Shown here: positions 32,975-44,427 of the stretch, in pieces
Numbering within the stretch: position 1 is the first letter of the stretch
Layout: each line of letters begins with the position of its first letter
Source of the DNA: JACVRW01 sp963826165
GTDB lineage: Bacteria; Actinomycetota; Thermoleophilia; Solirubrobacterales; Thermoleophilaceae
Assembly: GCA_963826165.1 (NCBI GenBank)
Contig: CAWGWC010000017.1
Span: 1 to 64,000 of the forward strand
DNA length: 64,000 bases
Reading direction: 5' to 3'
Translations under genes and position numbers: made by a program
Notes under the pieces: generated by a model
Database searches by the model: none
Seen by the model: the letters and a program-made list of their open reading frames with translations, nothing else
Told to the model about the DNA's origin: nothing

Positions 32975-33604
32975 GTGAAGATCGGGATCATCGGCAGCGG
33001 CAACATCGGCGGAACGCTCACGAAGCTGTTCGCACAGCAGGGCCACGAGGTCGCGGTGGCCAACTCCCGCGGGCCCGACACACTCGGTGACCTGGCGGCG
33101 GAGGCGGGAGAGCGCGCTCGTGCGGCGACGGTCGACGACGCTGCCGAGTTCGGCGAGCTCGTGGTGGTGGCCGTGCCCCTCAGGGCCTACCGGGCTCTGC
33201 CGGCGGACCGGCTCTCAGGACGCGTGGTGGTGGACGCGAACAACTACTACTCCCAGCGCGACGGCTCGATCGCCGAGCTCGACGACGACAGCACGACCTC
33301 CACCGAGCTGCTGGCCCGGCACCTGCCCGGCTCGACGGTGGTGAAGGCCTTCAACACCATGCAGAGCGGCACTCTGGCCGGCGAGGGGCGTCCCGGCGCC
33401 CCGCGTGAGGACCGCCTCGCCATCTTCGTGGCGGGCGACGACGAGGCCGCGAAGCGGAAGGTGGCCGGCCTGATCGACGACATCGGCTTCGCCCCGGTGG
33501 ACACGGGCGGGCTGGCCGACGGCGGACGCCGCCAACAGCCAGGCGCGCCGGTCTACGGCGCAACGATGAAGGCGCCCGAGGCGGAGGCCGCCATCGGCGG
33601 CTGA
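32975..33604 (+). CDS. NADPH-dependent F420 reductase-like / NAD(P)-binding protein
   Basis: 209 residues, GTG at 32975. Rossmann motif IGIIGSGNIGGTLTKLF at the N-terminus, ANSRGPDTLGDL (NADP phosphate-binding NSR), VVVAVPLRAYRAL, VVDANNYY, STVVKAFNTM and DIGFAPVDTG. This is the COG2085 fold shared by F420H2:NADP reductases and related dinucleotide-binding proteins. Whether it uses F420 is unknown, although an LLM protein elsewhere in the window would be compatible. Confidence 0.85.
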   Translation: MKIGIIGSGNIGGTLTKLFAQQGHEVAVANSRGPDTLGDLAAEAGERARAATVDDAAEFGELVVVAVPLRAYRALPADRLSGRVVVDANNYYSQRDGSIAELDDDSTTSTELLARHLPGSTVVKAFNTMQSGTLAGEGRPGAPREDRLAIFVAGDDEAAKRKVAGLIDDIGFAPVDTGGLADGGRRQQPGAPVYGATMKAPEAEAAIGG

Positions 33605-33616
33605 GCGACGGGACGC

Positions 33617-35533
33617 TCAGGGGTAGAGCGGGGTGGCCCGGAAGCGCTCGGCCAGCAGGCCGAACGCCGGCTTGCGCTCGCCCTCGTAGCCGATCAGGCC
33701 CTTGTGGTGACGCGTGTTGGGCCTGAACTGGGCCGGCCGCTGCCCGGCTCCGCCGCGCCAGCCCGGATAAATCTCGAACTCCCTGAGCGTCCAGTAGATC
33801 GCCCCGTCGAGCACCGGCGAGCGGTCGATCACGTCGAGCGTTCGCGCGGCGTGGAAGGACTGGAAGGCGTACCCGCCCTTGAGGGACGCGGGCGCGGCGG
33901 ACAGTTCCGGCCGCGCCTCGGCGCCCCATTCCGTCATGACGATCGCCTGACGCGGGTAGTGATCGCGCAGCTCATAGATGTATGGCTCGAGCAGGCTGAA
34001 GTCCTCCACCCACGGGTACCAGCCGAAGTACTGGTTGAGGCCGATCAGGTCGAAGGCCGCGTAGGTGAACTGCTCGCCGTAGCCGGGCCTCCCCTTGATG
34101 TCGACCGAGATCGGCAGCGTGGGGTCGAGCTCCCGTGCCTGTTCCAGCGCCGCCAGCAGGAAGCGGCGCGTACCTGGTTTGGCGTCGGGCGTGAAGCTCA
34201 GCTCGTTGGCCACGGAATGGGTGAGCACCGAGGGGTGCGAGCGGGCCGCGACCACCGTCCGGCGCACGGTGAGCAGCGCGCGCTCGCGCTCCTTGGGTCG
34301 CCAGAGAAGCCGGGCGCCGTGATCGCGCTGCCAGACGGGCGCCTGGTTCCACACCAGGATCCCCGCCCGGTCGAAGCGCGCGAGCAGGCGATCGTTCATC
34401 AGGTAATGCGCCCGGGTGATGTTCGCCCCCAGATCCTTCAGGTCGGCCACGATGCGATCCATGTCGGCGCCGGTGAGCGCCGCCCCCGAGCCGGGCATGT
34501 CCTCGTGGATCGACGCGCCGCGCAGTCGCACCCGGCGGTTGTTCAGTCGCAGATGGCCGCCCTTCACCGCCACGGAGCGCAGCCCGAGCCGGCGCCGTTC
34601 GATCTGGACGATCCGACCGCGCTCGCGCAGGACGAGCCGGGCCGAGTAGAGCTGCGGGGAGTCGGGTGACCAGAGCTCGGGCGCGGGCACGCGCATGGAC
34701 AGCTCCACGCGGCGGCTCTTGGCGCGCTGGCGCGGGAGCCGGAAGCGACGTGTCGTAGCGCGCCCAGAGGGCGACCGCAGCCGGACCTCGAGGGAGGGCT
34801 CGATGGCACGCGAGCCTCCGCGGCGCTCGAGCATTCCGTCGAGCAGCATCTCGGCCCGGCAGTTGCGGGCCGGGCCGCGGCACCTGACCTTCGACATGGT
34901 GCCGAGGTCCGCGAGGTGGGCGGGACCGGCGGGAACCAGGCGGATGGGGCGCACGATGCCGTTCCAGTTCCACCAGCCCTCGGGCAGGTCGGGGTTCTTT
35001 CGCCCGTCCACCACCACCGTCAGCTCGTTGACCTTCCCGGGTTTCAGGCCGCGTGCCTCAACGGTGAAGGGCGTGTACGGATCGACGTTGCGTCCGATGC
35101 GCCGTCCGTTGAGGAAGACACCGGCGTTGCGCCGCACGCTGTCGAACTGCAGCAGCCAGCGAAAGCCCGTGAGCGTGGCCGGGCCCTCGAAGCGCAGCCG
35201 GTAGCGGCGGACCTGGCCGGGATAGAGACGTGCCAGCGCCCGCGAGTCGAACACGCTGGGCACCGTCGCCGGGCGCCACTCGCCGGGTGCCTGCGCCGCC
35301 CGGCCCGCCGGCGTGGGCGGTGCGGGGGGCTCCGAGCTCTCGGGCGCGGTCTCCTCCGGCGGCGCCTCCTGTGGCAGGCCGGGGGCGGCGGGCTCCACCC
35401 GGACCTCCCAGCCACGGTCGAGCGTCCGGGCCCGCAGCGACCCTTCGCCCGCCGACGCCGCCGGCGCGGCCGCCGCGATCAGGCCCGCCAGCAGACCGAT
35501 CGCGCCCAGGGCGTGGCGGAAGCGAGTGCTCAT
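33617..35533 (-). CDS. secreted glycoside hydrolase family 2 protein (beta-glucuronidase/galactosidase-like)
   Basis: 638 residues from ATG at 35533. Signal peptide at residues 1-28 (FRHALGAIGLLAGLIAAAAP, ASA cleavage). Pro/Glu-rich linker near residues 50-80, then the jelly-roll sugar-binding domain, an Ig-like domain, and a TIM barrel. The acid/base Glu is in THSVANELSFT and the nucleophile Glu in IVMTEWGAEARPE, both standard for GH2. The LRLNNRRVRLRGASIHEDMPG stretch starts the barrel. Export to the envelope or medium is likely. Substrate could be a beta-glucuronide, galactoside or mannoside. Confidence 0.9.
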   Translation of the reverse strand: MSTRFRHALGAIGLLAGLIAAAAPAASAGEGSLRARTLDRGWEVRVEPAAPGLPQEAPPEETAPESSEPPAPPTPAGRAAQAPGEWRPATVPSVFDSRALARLYPGQVRRYRLRFEGPATLTGFRWLLQFDSVRRNAGVFLNGRRIGRNVDPYTPFTVEARGLKPGKVNELTVVVDGRKNPDLPEGWWNWNGIVRPIRLVPAGPAHLADLGTMSKVRCRGPARNCRAEMLLDGMLERRGGSRAIEPSLEVRLRSPSGRATTRRFRLPRQRAKSRRVELSMRVPAPELWSPDSPQLYSARLVLRERGRIVQIERRRLGLRSVAVKGGHLRLNNRRVRLRGASIHEDMPGSGAALTGADMDRIVADLKDLGANITRAHYLMNDRLLARFDRAGILVWNQAPVWQRDHGARLLWRPKERERALLTVRRTVVAARSHPSVLTHSVANELSFTPDAKPGTRRFLLAALEQARELDPTLPISVDIKGRPGYGEQFTYAAFDLIGLNQYFGWYPWVEDFSLLEPYIYELRDHYPRQAIVMTEWGAEARPELSAAPASLKGGYAFQSFHAARTLDVIDRSPVLDGAIYWTLREFEIYPGWRGGAGQRPAQFRPNTRHHKGLIGYEGERKPAFGLLAERFRATPLYP

Positions 35534-35596
35534 GGCAGGGCACGGTAGCCAGATGTAAAGGCGAGGGCGACGTCTCGGTTTGACAGAGTTGGCGTC

Positions 35597-36847
35597 GTGC
35601 CTCCTGTCGCTGCGGGCGTCGAGTTCCTCGAGGAGCCCCTCGCGATCTTCGGGGTGCTGCTGGTGCTGGGCGCGCTCGTGTCGGGCCTCGCCCGGCGCAG
35701 CTTCCTCTCGCTGACCGCCGCCTTTGTGATCGCCGGCTTCCTGCTCGGCAAGGGCGGGCTGGGTGTGCTCGACCTCGAGCCCACGTCGCCCTTCGTTCAG
35801 GGCCTGGCGGTGGTCGCGCTGATCCTGATCCTCTTCCGCGACGGCCTCGAGGTGGACGCGGAGATGCTCCAGGCCGAGTGGCGCCTGCCCTTGCGAAAGC
35901 TCGCCCTGGCGATGCCGCTCACCTGCATCCTGATCGCGCTCGTCACTCATGCGATTACCGACCTGAGCTGGTCGGAAGCGTTTCTCGTCGGTGCGCTGCT
36001 GTCGCCCACGGACCCCGTGCTCTCATCGGCTGTGGTCACCAACCCGCGGGTGCCGCGCGTGATTCGGCATTCGCTGAACCTCGAGTCCGGGCTCAACGAC
36101 GGGCTGGCGCTGCCGGCGGTGCTGGCCTTCGCCGCCGCCGCCTCGGCCGACTCGGGCTTCGTCTGGTACGAGTTCGTCCTCCAGGACGTGGGCTTCGGGC
36201 TGGCCACCGGCCTCGTGGTCGCCTTCGCAGCCGCGAAGCTGATGCCCGCCGACACGGCCCTCGGCGAGAAGATCAGCCCGCATCAGAAGGCGCTCTACGC
36301 CCTCGGGGTGGCCTTCGTGGCCTACGGCATCGCGGTGCTGCCGCCAGAGGGCAACGGCTTCATCTCCGTGTTCGTGGCTGCGATCGCGCTCGGCATCATG
36401 CGACCGGACATCAGCGACTGCTTCGAGGCGCGCTCCGAGGACGTGATCGAGGTCGTCAAGCTGGGCGTCTTTCTCGTCTTCGGCGCCATCTTCACGCTCG
36501 ACACGCTGTTCCAGGACGGCTGGGTGGCGCCCGCAATCGCGGCCTTCACGCTGCTGGTGGCGCGTCCGGTGGCGATCTTCGTGGCCCTGCTCGGCAGCCG
36601 CCAGGTCAGTCCCGCCGAGAAGGCCTTCATGGCCTGGTTCGGGCCCAAGGGCGTGGCCACGATGACCTTCGCCTTGTTCGTGCTCGGCTCGGGCGGGGCC
36701 GCGGCCGAGCCGATCGCGGCCATCGCCGCGCTCACGGTGCTCGTCTCCATCGTCGCGCACGGGCTCACCGACCATCCCGGTGCGGAGTGGATCGCCCGTC
36801 GCGCCGAGCGCGACGAGGCGGCCAGCCGTGCCGAGGTGGCGATCTAA
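35597..36847 (+). CDS. CPA1-type Na+(K+)/H+ antiporter
   Basis: 416 residues, GTG at 35597; 11-12 hydrophobic helices. Typical motifs are LILILFRDGLEVDAEML, FLVGALLSPTDPVLSSAVVTN (the TDP ion-binding motif), LNLESGLNDGLALPAVL (ND motif), and WFGPKGVATMTFALFVL. No C-terminal regulatory domain. It would exchange cytoplasmic Na+ or K+ for protons. It is divergent from the GH2 gene; the intergenic space is 63 bp. Confidence 0.92.
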   Translation: MPPVAAGVEFLEEPLAIFGVLLVLGALVSGLARRSFLSLTAAFVIAGFLLGKGGLGVLDLEPTSPFVQGLAVVALILILFRDGLEVDAEMLQAEWRLPLRKLALAMPLTCILIALVTHAITDLSWSEAFLVGALLSPTDPVLSSAVVTNPRVPRVIRHSLNLESGLNDGLALPAVLAFAAAASADSGFVWYEFVLQDVGFGLATGLVVAFAAAKLMPADTALGEKISPHQKALYALGVAFVAYGIAVLPPEGNGFISVFVAAIALGIMRPDISDCFEARSEDVIEVVKLGVFLVFGAIFTLDTLFQDGWVAPAIAAFTLLVARPVAIFVALLGSRQVSPAEKAFMAWFGPKGVATMTFALFVLGSGGAAAEPIAAIAALTVLVSIVAHGLTDHPGAEWIARRAERDEAASRAEVAI

Positions 36848-36866
36848 CTGGGGTAGATTTCCCGCC

Positions 36867-37193
36867 ATGGAGACCTGGGACATCGCCTCGCTCGACGTCA
36901 AGCCCCAGAAGCCGGAGGTGCTGCGCTCCGACAACGAGACCCGCGTCATCGCCATCAACCTGCCGGCGGGCGAGCGACTACAGGAGCATCAGGTGCACGA
37001 GCGGGCCTGGGTCGTGGTCGCGGCGGGCGAGGTCGAGTTCGAGCAGGGCGGCGAGACCGTCAGCGGCGGTCCCGGCCTGCTCGTCCACTTCGATCCCAAC
37101 GAGCGCCACGAGGTGCGGGCGGGCACCGACTCACGGCTGATTCTTCTTCTGTCGCCCTGGCCGGGCGACGGTCACCCGAGTAGGCGCGGGTAG
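36867..37193 (+). CDS. small cupin-domain protein
   Basis: 108 residues, ATG at 36867. Single conserved beta barrel: INLPAGERLQEHQVHERAWVV (cupin motif 1 with two His and Glu), then GEVEFEQGGETVSGGPGLLV and HFDPNERHEVRAGTDSRLI (motif 2 with His). It probably binds a metal. Function unknown; it sits just upstream of ccmE. Confidence 0.85.
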   Translation: METWDIASLDVKPQKPEVLRSDNETRVIAINLPAGERLQEHQVHERAWVVVAAGEVEFEQGGETVSGGPGLLVHFDPNERHEVRAGTDSRLILLLSPWPGDGHPSRRG

Positions 37194-37222
37194 CGCGGCC
37201 GCTCCTGCCAGAATTGAGCTCG

Positions 37223-37615
37223 ATGGATCCGTCCCGCAAGCGCAAGCTCCGGTTGTGGGTGGCGCTCACCGCCGTCGTGCTGCTCGCCACTGCCCTCGTC
37301 TACACGAGCTTCAGCGCCTCCACCGAGGCGAGCAAGCCGAGTGAGGTCCGGCCCGGGCAGTCCTACGAGCTCACCGGCAAGGTGGTGGATGGGTCGGTGG
37401 AGAAGGCGGGCGACGACCTGCGCTTCCGCATCCGCGACCGCGACGGCAGCGACTCGGTCCCGGTGTCCTACGCCGGCGTGGTGCCCGACCCCTTCCGCGA
37501 AGGGCGCGAGGTGATCGTCTCGGGCGAGCTCAAGCAGGGCACCTTCGTGGCCGAGCGCGACTCGCTCATCACCAAGTGCCCGTCCAAGTTCACCAAGGAC
37601 GAACAGAACTCCTGA
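37223..37615 (+). CDS. ccmE: cytochrome c maturation protein CcmE (Cys-type heme chaperone)
   Basis: 130 residues, ATG at 37223. One N-terminal membrane anchor (LWVALTAVVLLATALVYTSF, residues 11-30) followed by the OB-fold heme chaperone: GQSYELTGKVVDGSV, LRFRIRD, VPVSYAGVVPDPFREGREVIV, FVAERDSLITKCPSKF. The usual HxxxY heme-attachment motif is replaced by Cys119-P-S-K-Phe123, so heme would attach through Cys, as in the Cys-type CcmE' of some bacteria and archaea. Here Phe also replaces Tyr. One base separates the stop from the ccmF start. Confidence 0.9.
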   Translation: MDPSRKRKLRLWVALTAVVLLATALVYTSFSASTEASKPSEVRPGQSYELTGKVVDGSVEKAGDDLRFRIRDRDGSDSVPVSYAGVVPDPFREGREVIVSGELKQGTFVAERDSLITKCPSKFTKDEQNS

Positions 37616-37616
37616 G

Positions 37617-39776
<2,160 letters not shown>

Positions 39777-39802
39777 CGGCACGTCGGAACGACCGGCGAG
39801 AA

Positions 39803-39835
39803 GAAAGTTGACCGCGATAGTCGCGGAGAACTTTC
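39803..39835. terminator. long hairpin between ccmF and the M20 peptidase
   Basis: GAAAGTT (39803-39809) pairs with AACTTTC (39829-39835). Inside it CCGCGA (39812-39817) pairs with TCGCGG (39821-39826) around a TAG loop. The two genes converge here, so it probably acts as a terminator in both directions, although the T tract is short. Confidence 0.6.
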
Positions 39836-39843
39836 CTCTCGCC

Positions 39844-41027
39844 TCAGCGCATCCCGGTACCCGCGAACAGCGCGTAGACCGCAGCGCAGCGGCGCATGGC
39901 CGCTTCGTCGATGTACTCGTCAGGGCCGTGTGAGACGTCCAGCCGGCCGGCGCCGTAGGCGAAGGCGGGTAGCCCGAGCTGCGAATACCAGCGCGTGTCG
40001 AGCACACCGGGACACATCTGGAACGCGGGCTCGACGCCCTCCACGGCCGCCGCGCACTCTGCCAGCGCCGCGGCGGCCGGGTGGGTCGGCTCGGTGCTTC
40101 CGGAGGGCTGCTCCTGGAGCACCTCGACGTCGACCTGCGCGCCGGCGGCCTCAGCGGACTCGGCGATCATGGTCGTCAGGCGAGCAGCTCGCGGTGGAGA
40201 TCCTCCTCGGGGTTGAAGCGCCGGTCGATCGAGAACCAGGCCGAGCCGGGCACGGCGTTGAAGCCGGCGCCGGCGCCCGCCTGCCCGCCGACCACGAGCA
40301 TCGAGTCCTCCTTCAGCAGCTCGTGGGAGAGGGCTGTGAGCGGTTCGGCGAGCCGGATCATGTGCTCGAAGGCGTTGACGCCCTGGTCGGCGTAGCCGAC
40401 GTGCGCCTCCCTCCCGGTGGTCGTCACTCGCAGGGTGATCGCGCCGCGGCAGGCATGCCAGATCACCCCGCCGGTCGGTTCGGCGGTGAGCATCGCGAGC
40501 GCCTCCGGATCGATCATTCCCGCCTCGCGCAGGTGCCCGGAGCCGGTGGCGCTCCCGGTCTCCTCGTCACAGACGAAATGGAAGAGGATCCGGCGGCCCT
40601 CGAGCAGCCCCAGCTCGCTCGCCGCCAGCGCGCCGTAGATCATGCTCACGAGGCCGCCCTTCATGTCGGCGGAGCCTCGCCCGAAGATCCTGCCCTCGCG
40701 CCGCTCGGGCCGGAACTGCGTGCGGCTCTGGGCCGGGACGACGTCGAAATGACCATGGAAGTAGATGCCGGCAGGACCGTCGCCGATGCTTCCGCGAACG
40801 ATGCACGGCTCCTCGAGCTCGCGGCTCGGGGCGAGCTCGATCAGCTCCGGTGACAGCCCGAGGTCGTTCATCGCGTCGCGCAGGGCCCGGCCGCACTCGC
40901 CCAGCCGGCGGCCAGGCGGGTTCTCCGTGTCGATGGCCACGAGCCGCTCCAGCAGAAGGGCCATCTCGCCGGCACGGGGCTCGAGCCAGGCCTGTACGTC
41001 ATCGGCGCGCTGCGTCACGTCTCCCAT
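39844..41027 (-). pseudogene. M20-family peptidase/deacylase (ArgE/DapE type), frameshifted
   Basis: From ATG 41027 the frame gives a good M20 enzyme: IYFHGHFDVVPAQ (metal His and Asp), GRGSADMKGGLVSMI, VCDEETGSATGS (catalytic Glu), AEPTGGVIWHACRGA, then SIDRRFNPEEDLHRELLA and a TGA at 40176. The sequence continues in another frame without a gap: LTTMIAESAEAAG, QPSGSTEPTHPAA, and the last metal His region LDVSHGPDEYIDEAAM down to 39844. A 1- or 2-base indel near 40178 explains this. Product would lack its last metal ligand unless the shift is a sequencing error or is bypassed. Confidence 0.88.
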
Positions 41028-41050
41028 CCCGGTGAGCCTAGGCTTGCCTC

Positions 41051-41341
41051 GTGGAGTACGTCCTCGCCCTGCTCGTCCTCGCCGTCCTCGTGGCGCTCGC
41101 GGTCGCGCGGCCGCTGCGTGAGCGCGGCCAGGAGGAACGGCGAGAGCACATCCGCATCGCCGAGCTCGAGGCGGCCAAGGAGGCCAAGTACCGCGAGATC
41201 CGGGACGCGGAGCTCGATCACCGGATGGGCAAGCTCGATCAGGCCGACTGGCGCAGCGTGGACGGCGAGCTGCGGTCCGAGGCGATCGAGATCCTGCGCG
41301 AGCTCGACCGGCTCGAGGGCCGCTCACCCTCGGCTCGCTAG
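41051..41341 (+). CDS. small CcmI-like membrane-anchored coiled-coil protein
   Basis: 96 residues, GTG at 41051. One N-terminal helix (YVLALLVLAVLVALAVARPL), then a highly charged helix with IAELEAAKEAKYREIRDAEL, HRMGKLDQADWRSVDGELRSEA. The pattern KYREIRDxELDxxxGKLxxxDW is the same as the N-terminal part of CcmI/CycH, which helps deliver apocytochrome to CcmF/H. The TPR part is absent. Proximity to ccmE-ccmF supports, but does not prove, a maturation role. Confidence 0.7.
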   Translation: MEYVLALLVLAVLVALAVARPLRERGQEERREHIRIAELEAAKEAKYREIRDAELDHRMGKLDQADWRSVDGELRSEAIEILRELDRLEGRSPSAR

Positions 41342-41353
41342 CCTTCCGCGTCG

Positions 41354-41578
41354 ATGGAGGCGATTCTCTACGGCGTGCAGGTGATTCTCGCGGTGATGGT
41401 CATCGTGTTGGTCCTGATGCACTCGGGCAAGGACTCCGGTCTCTCCGGAGCCTTCGGTGTGGGCACCGGCGCCGGTCCGTTCGGCGGCGGATCGCTCGTG
41501 GAGCGCAACCTGAACCGCTGGACGATCGGTTTCGCCCTGCTGTTCGTGGTGAACGTCATCGTTCTCCTGAAGATCTGA
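41354..41578 (+). CDS. secG: preprotein translocase subunit SecG
   Basis: 74 residues, ATG at 41354. Two helices (AILYGVQVILAVMVIVLVLM and TIGFALLFVVNVIVLLKI) flank the conserved loop GKDSGLSGAFG and a Gly-rich segment. SecG stimulates SecYE translocation. It follows the CcmI-like gene by 12 bp. The downstream tldE gene converges 18 bp after the stop. Confidence 0.93.
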   Translation: MEAILYGVQVILAVMVIVLVLMHSGKDSGLSGAFGVGTGAGPFGGGSLVERNLNRWTIGFALLFVVNVIVLLKI

Positions 41579-41596
41579 GCCGGCACCCGGGGCGGT

Positions 41597-42967
41597 CTAC
41601 CCGGCCGAGTCGGTGAAGCGCGCCGAGCGCACGCGCAACGCCGGACACACGACGCCCGAGGCGAAACGGCGGCCGTAGAAATCCCCGTCGCTCACCAGGT
41701 GCTGCCGGCTGGTGAGCGCCTGCACGCGGGAGAAGATCGCCAGCAGGCTCTCGGTGAGGCGCAGGTCGCGCAGGGGGCGGGTGGCGCGACCGTCCTCGAT
41801 CAGGAAGGTGCCGTCGCGGGTGACGGCGGTGACGAGCGTCTCCTTGGGCCGGACCACGTTCTCGTACCAGAGCCGGGTCACGTAGAGGCCCCGCTCCACC
41901 CCCGCGCAGAGCTCGTCCTCGTCGGCGGCGCCGCCGCCCGCCAGCACGAGGTTGGTGGGGTGGGGGCCGTAGCTGTCGCCACCCGGGGCCAGCGCGTGAC
42001 CTGTGGACCCCGTACCGGCCAGCGCCCCGCTGCGGGTGTCGTGGACCACGGAGTGGGCCACACCGTCCTGGATCAGCGGCAGCGGCCGCTTGTTCGTGCC
42101 CTCGGAGTCGAAGGCGCGGGGCAGCCCGGCGGCGAACCGGGGCGAGTCGGCCAGATTGATGGCGGGCGCCGCCACTTGACTGCCCAGCCGGCCGACCAGC
42201 GCTCCCCGGCCCTCCACGTGCGCCAGGCCGTTGAAGGCCGTGGCGCCGAGCAGGTTGAGCAGGGTCCCCACGGCCTGGGGTCCGAAGACCACCGGGTAGT
42301 CCCCGGCGGGGAGCTCGGCCGGCGCTCCGGTGGCGGTGGCCTTGGCCGCCGCGCGAGCGGTCAGCTCGCGCGCGTCGAGGGCCTCGGCGGCCACCGCGGC
42401 CGCGGAGGCAAACCCGCTGCGGCCGTCCGGTGCGATGCAGACGACCTTGATGAACGCATCCGTCGTGAGATCGCCCTCGGCACCGTCGGGGGTGGCCACC
42501 CCACGCTCGACCTCGCCGGCCGACCACACGCCGTGCGCCTCGACGCCCCGCTGCCGAGCCTCGGCGAAGGCCGCGCCCAGCGCGACTCCGCCGGCGCCCG
42601 GGTCGAGCCCGGCCGTGTCGGCGTCGTAGCCGTGGTGGGCCGGCGGCTGGCCCGGCCTGGGAAAGCCCGGAAACGCGCCGTCCTCCGAGGCTCGGGCTGC
42701 GGCCTCGGCCGCGGAGGCGGCTCGCCGGGCGCATTCGGCCAGCGCGTCGTCGTCGATCGCGTTGGTGGACGCGCGCCCCACGTGTCCGGACCGCAGGACC
42801 GCGAGCTCGACGGTCAGGTCGTCGACCGAGGTGGCCTGAGTCGGGAGGTTGGCCGCGAAGCGCAGCAGAAGGGAGCGCTCGCGGGTCACGAGCGCGAGGC
42901 TGTCGGGGCCGGCGCGATCCACGGCGTGCTGGGCCAGCTCGACCGCGTTCACGTCCGTGACGGTCAC
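41597..42967 (-). CDS. tldE: TldE/PmbA-family metallopeptidase partner
   Basis: 456 residues from GTG at 42967, whose GTGA overlaps the tldD stop. Family features: DDLTVELAVLRSGHVGRAST near residue 45, GATAFNGLAHVEGRGALVGRLG, SPRFAAGLPRAFDSEGTNKRP, HDTRSGALAGTGSTGHA and the C-terminal ENVVRPKETLVTAVTRDGTF. It lacks an HExxxH motif, as expected for the TldE subunit that closes the active site of TldD. Together they degrade unfolded peptides and mature some ribosomal peptides. Confidence 0.9.
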   Translation of the reverse strand: MTVTDVNAVELAQHAVDRAGPDSLALVTRERSLLLRFAANLPTQATSVDDLTVELAVLRSGHVGRASTNAIDDDALAECARRAASAAEAAARASEDGAFPGFPRPGQPPAHHGYDADTAGLDPGAGGVALGAAFAEARQRGVEAHGVWSAGEVERGVATPDGAEGDLTTDAFIKVVCIAPDGRSGFASAAAVAAEALDARELTARAAAKATATGAPAELPAGDYPVVFGPQAVGTLLNLLGATAFNGLAHVEGRGALVGRLGSQVAAPAINLADSPRFAAGLPRAFDSEGTNKRPLPLIQDGVAHSVVHDTRSGALAGTGSTGHALAPGGDSYGPHPTNLVLAGGGAADEDELCAGVERGLYVTRLWYENVVRPKETLVTAVTRDGTFLIEDGRATRPLRDLRLTESLLAIFSRVQALTSRQHLVSDGDFYGRRFASGVVCPALRVRSARFTDSAG

Positions 42968-44403
42968 GCCACGCCGACCTGCACGTCGCGAAAGCGCGCC
43001 GGCGCGCAACCGTGGGAGACCCGCATCACCTGGCCCGGCTCGCCCTTGCCGCAGCCGAGCAGCGAGATCGGCCGCCATTCGGAGGCCGAGCAGACCGCGT
43101 CGCAGCCGCGCCAGAACTCGGGCGTGATGCCCGCGTAGCTCGGGTTTCGCAGCAGCCGGCCGCGCCGGCCATCGCGGATCTCCCAGGCGGCCTCGCCCTC
43201 GAACTGGAAGTGCAGGCGCCGGTCGTCGATCGACCACGAGCGGTTGGTCTCGATCAGGATTCCGGTGTCGGTCGCAGCGATCAGGTCGTCGAGGCTGCCC
43301 GCGTCGCCGGGCTCGAGGTTGACGTTGGTCATGCGGACGATCGGCTGGCGCGCGAAGCCGTCGGCGCGCATGCACCCGCCCGAGCGCGACAGCCCGATCT
43401 CGGCGGCGGTCTCGCGCGAAGAGAGAAAGCCGTGGAGCACACCGTCACGCACGATCGACACGCGCTGGCCCTCCACGCCCTCGTCATCCCAGCGGTAGCT
43501 GCCCAGTCCCTCGGGCATCGTGGCGTCGGCCGTGACGCCCACGTGCTCCGAGCCGAGGCGAAACGAGCCGATGCCGTCCGCGGGTACGAAGCTGGTCCCC
43601 GCGTACGAGGCCTCCCGGCCCAGCACGCGGTCGAGCTCCACCGCATGACCCACGGACTCATGGATCTGGAGCCCGAGCTGCTCGCCGGCGAGTATCACGG
43701 TCGTCCGTCCCGGCGGGCAGGCCGGAGCGGAGAGCAGCGCCACCGCCTCCTCGGCCACACGCGCCCCGGCGCCGGCGAGGCCGAGGGCGGTGAAGCGCTC
43801 GTAGCCTCCGGGGCTGACCTGCCCGCCGTGCGAGGCGGGAAAGGAGCGCACCTGGGTGTGGTCTCCCCTGACCGCCACGGCGGTGATCCCGCCGCCGCAC
43901 TCGGTGGCTCGCTGCTCGCACAGCGCGCCCTCGCTCGAGGCGAACAGCTTGTGCACGCGCAACGCCTGGAACGACGCGGCCGCAACGTGAACCTCCTTCT
44001 CGGCCCGCAGCGCCGCGTCGGCCTCGGCGAGCCGCTCGAGCTTCTCCTCCAGCGAGACGGCGAAGGGATCCTGTGCCACCTCGGTCGCCCAGCCTCCGTG
44101 CGCCGGCGGCTCGACGGCGAGCTCGACCGTCGTCGGCGCGCGGGGTTGGGCCCGGGCTACGTTCAGCGCGCGCTCGAGAGCCTCCTCGGCCGCGGCTCGG
44201 TCCAGGCCGCGGGTGGCGGCGAAGCCCCATGCCCCGTCGACTCGGACCCGCACGCCGATGCCGGCGCTCTCCGAACGGTCGAGCTCGTCCAGCTCGCCGT
44301 TGCGGGTGGCCACGCTCTCCACCTGCGTGTGGACGAAGCGGGCGTCGGCGTAGTCGGCGCGTGAACGCGCGGAACCCATGAGCTCGCGCAGCAGCTGTTG
44401 CAC
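42964..44403 (-). CDS. tldD: TldD-family zinc metallopeptidase
   Basis: 479 residues, GTG at 44403. The zinc motif HExxxH appears as QIHESVGHAVELDRVLG near residue 250. Further family blocks: ASYAGTSFVPADGIGSFRLG, DDEGVEGQRVSIVRDGVLHGFLSSRETA and GGCMRADGFARQPIVRMTNVN. In the TldD/E heterodimer the unfolded substrate threads into a closed cavity. No RiPP precursor was recognised nearby, so general proteolysis is the safest role. Confidence 0.92.
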   Translation of the reverse strand: MQQLLRELMGSARSRADYADARFVHTQVESVATRNGELDELDRSESAGIGVRVRVDGAWGFAATRGLDRAAAEEALERALNVARAQPRAPTTVELAVEPPAHGGWATEVAQDPFAVSLEEKLERLAEADAALRAEKEVHVAAASFQALRVHKLFASSEGALCEQRATECGGGITAVAVRGDHTQVRSFPASHGGQVSPGGYERFTALGLAGAGARVAEEAVALLSAPACPPGRTTVILAGEQLGLQIHESVGHAVELDRVLGREASYAGTSFVPADGIGSFRLGSEHVGVTADATMPEGLGSYRWDDEGVEGQRVSIVRDGVLHGFLSSRETAAEIGLSRSGGCMRADGFARQPIVRMTNVNLEPGDAGSLDDLIAATDTGILIETNRSWSIDDRRLHFQFEGEAAWEIRDGRRGRLLRNPSYAGITPEFWRGCDAVCSASEWRPISLLGCGKGEPGQVMRVSHGCAPARFRDVQVGVA

Positions 44404-44427
44404 GCGGGCGAGACTAGCCCGGCTGTC

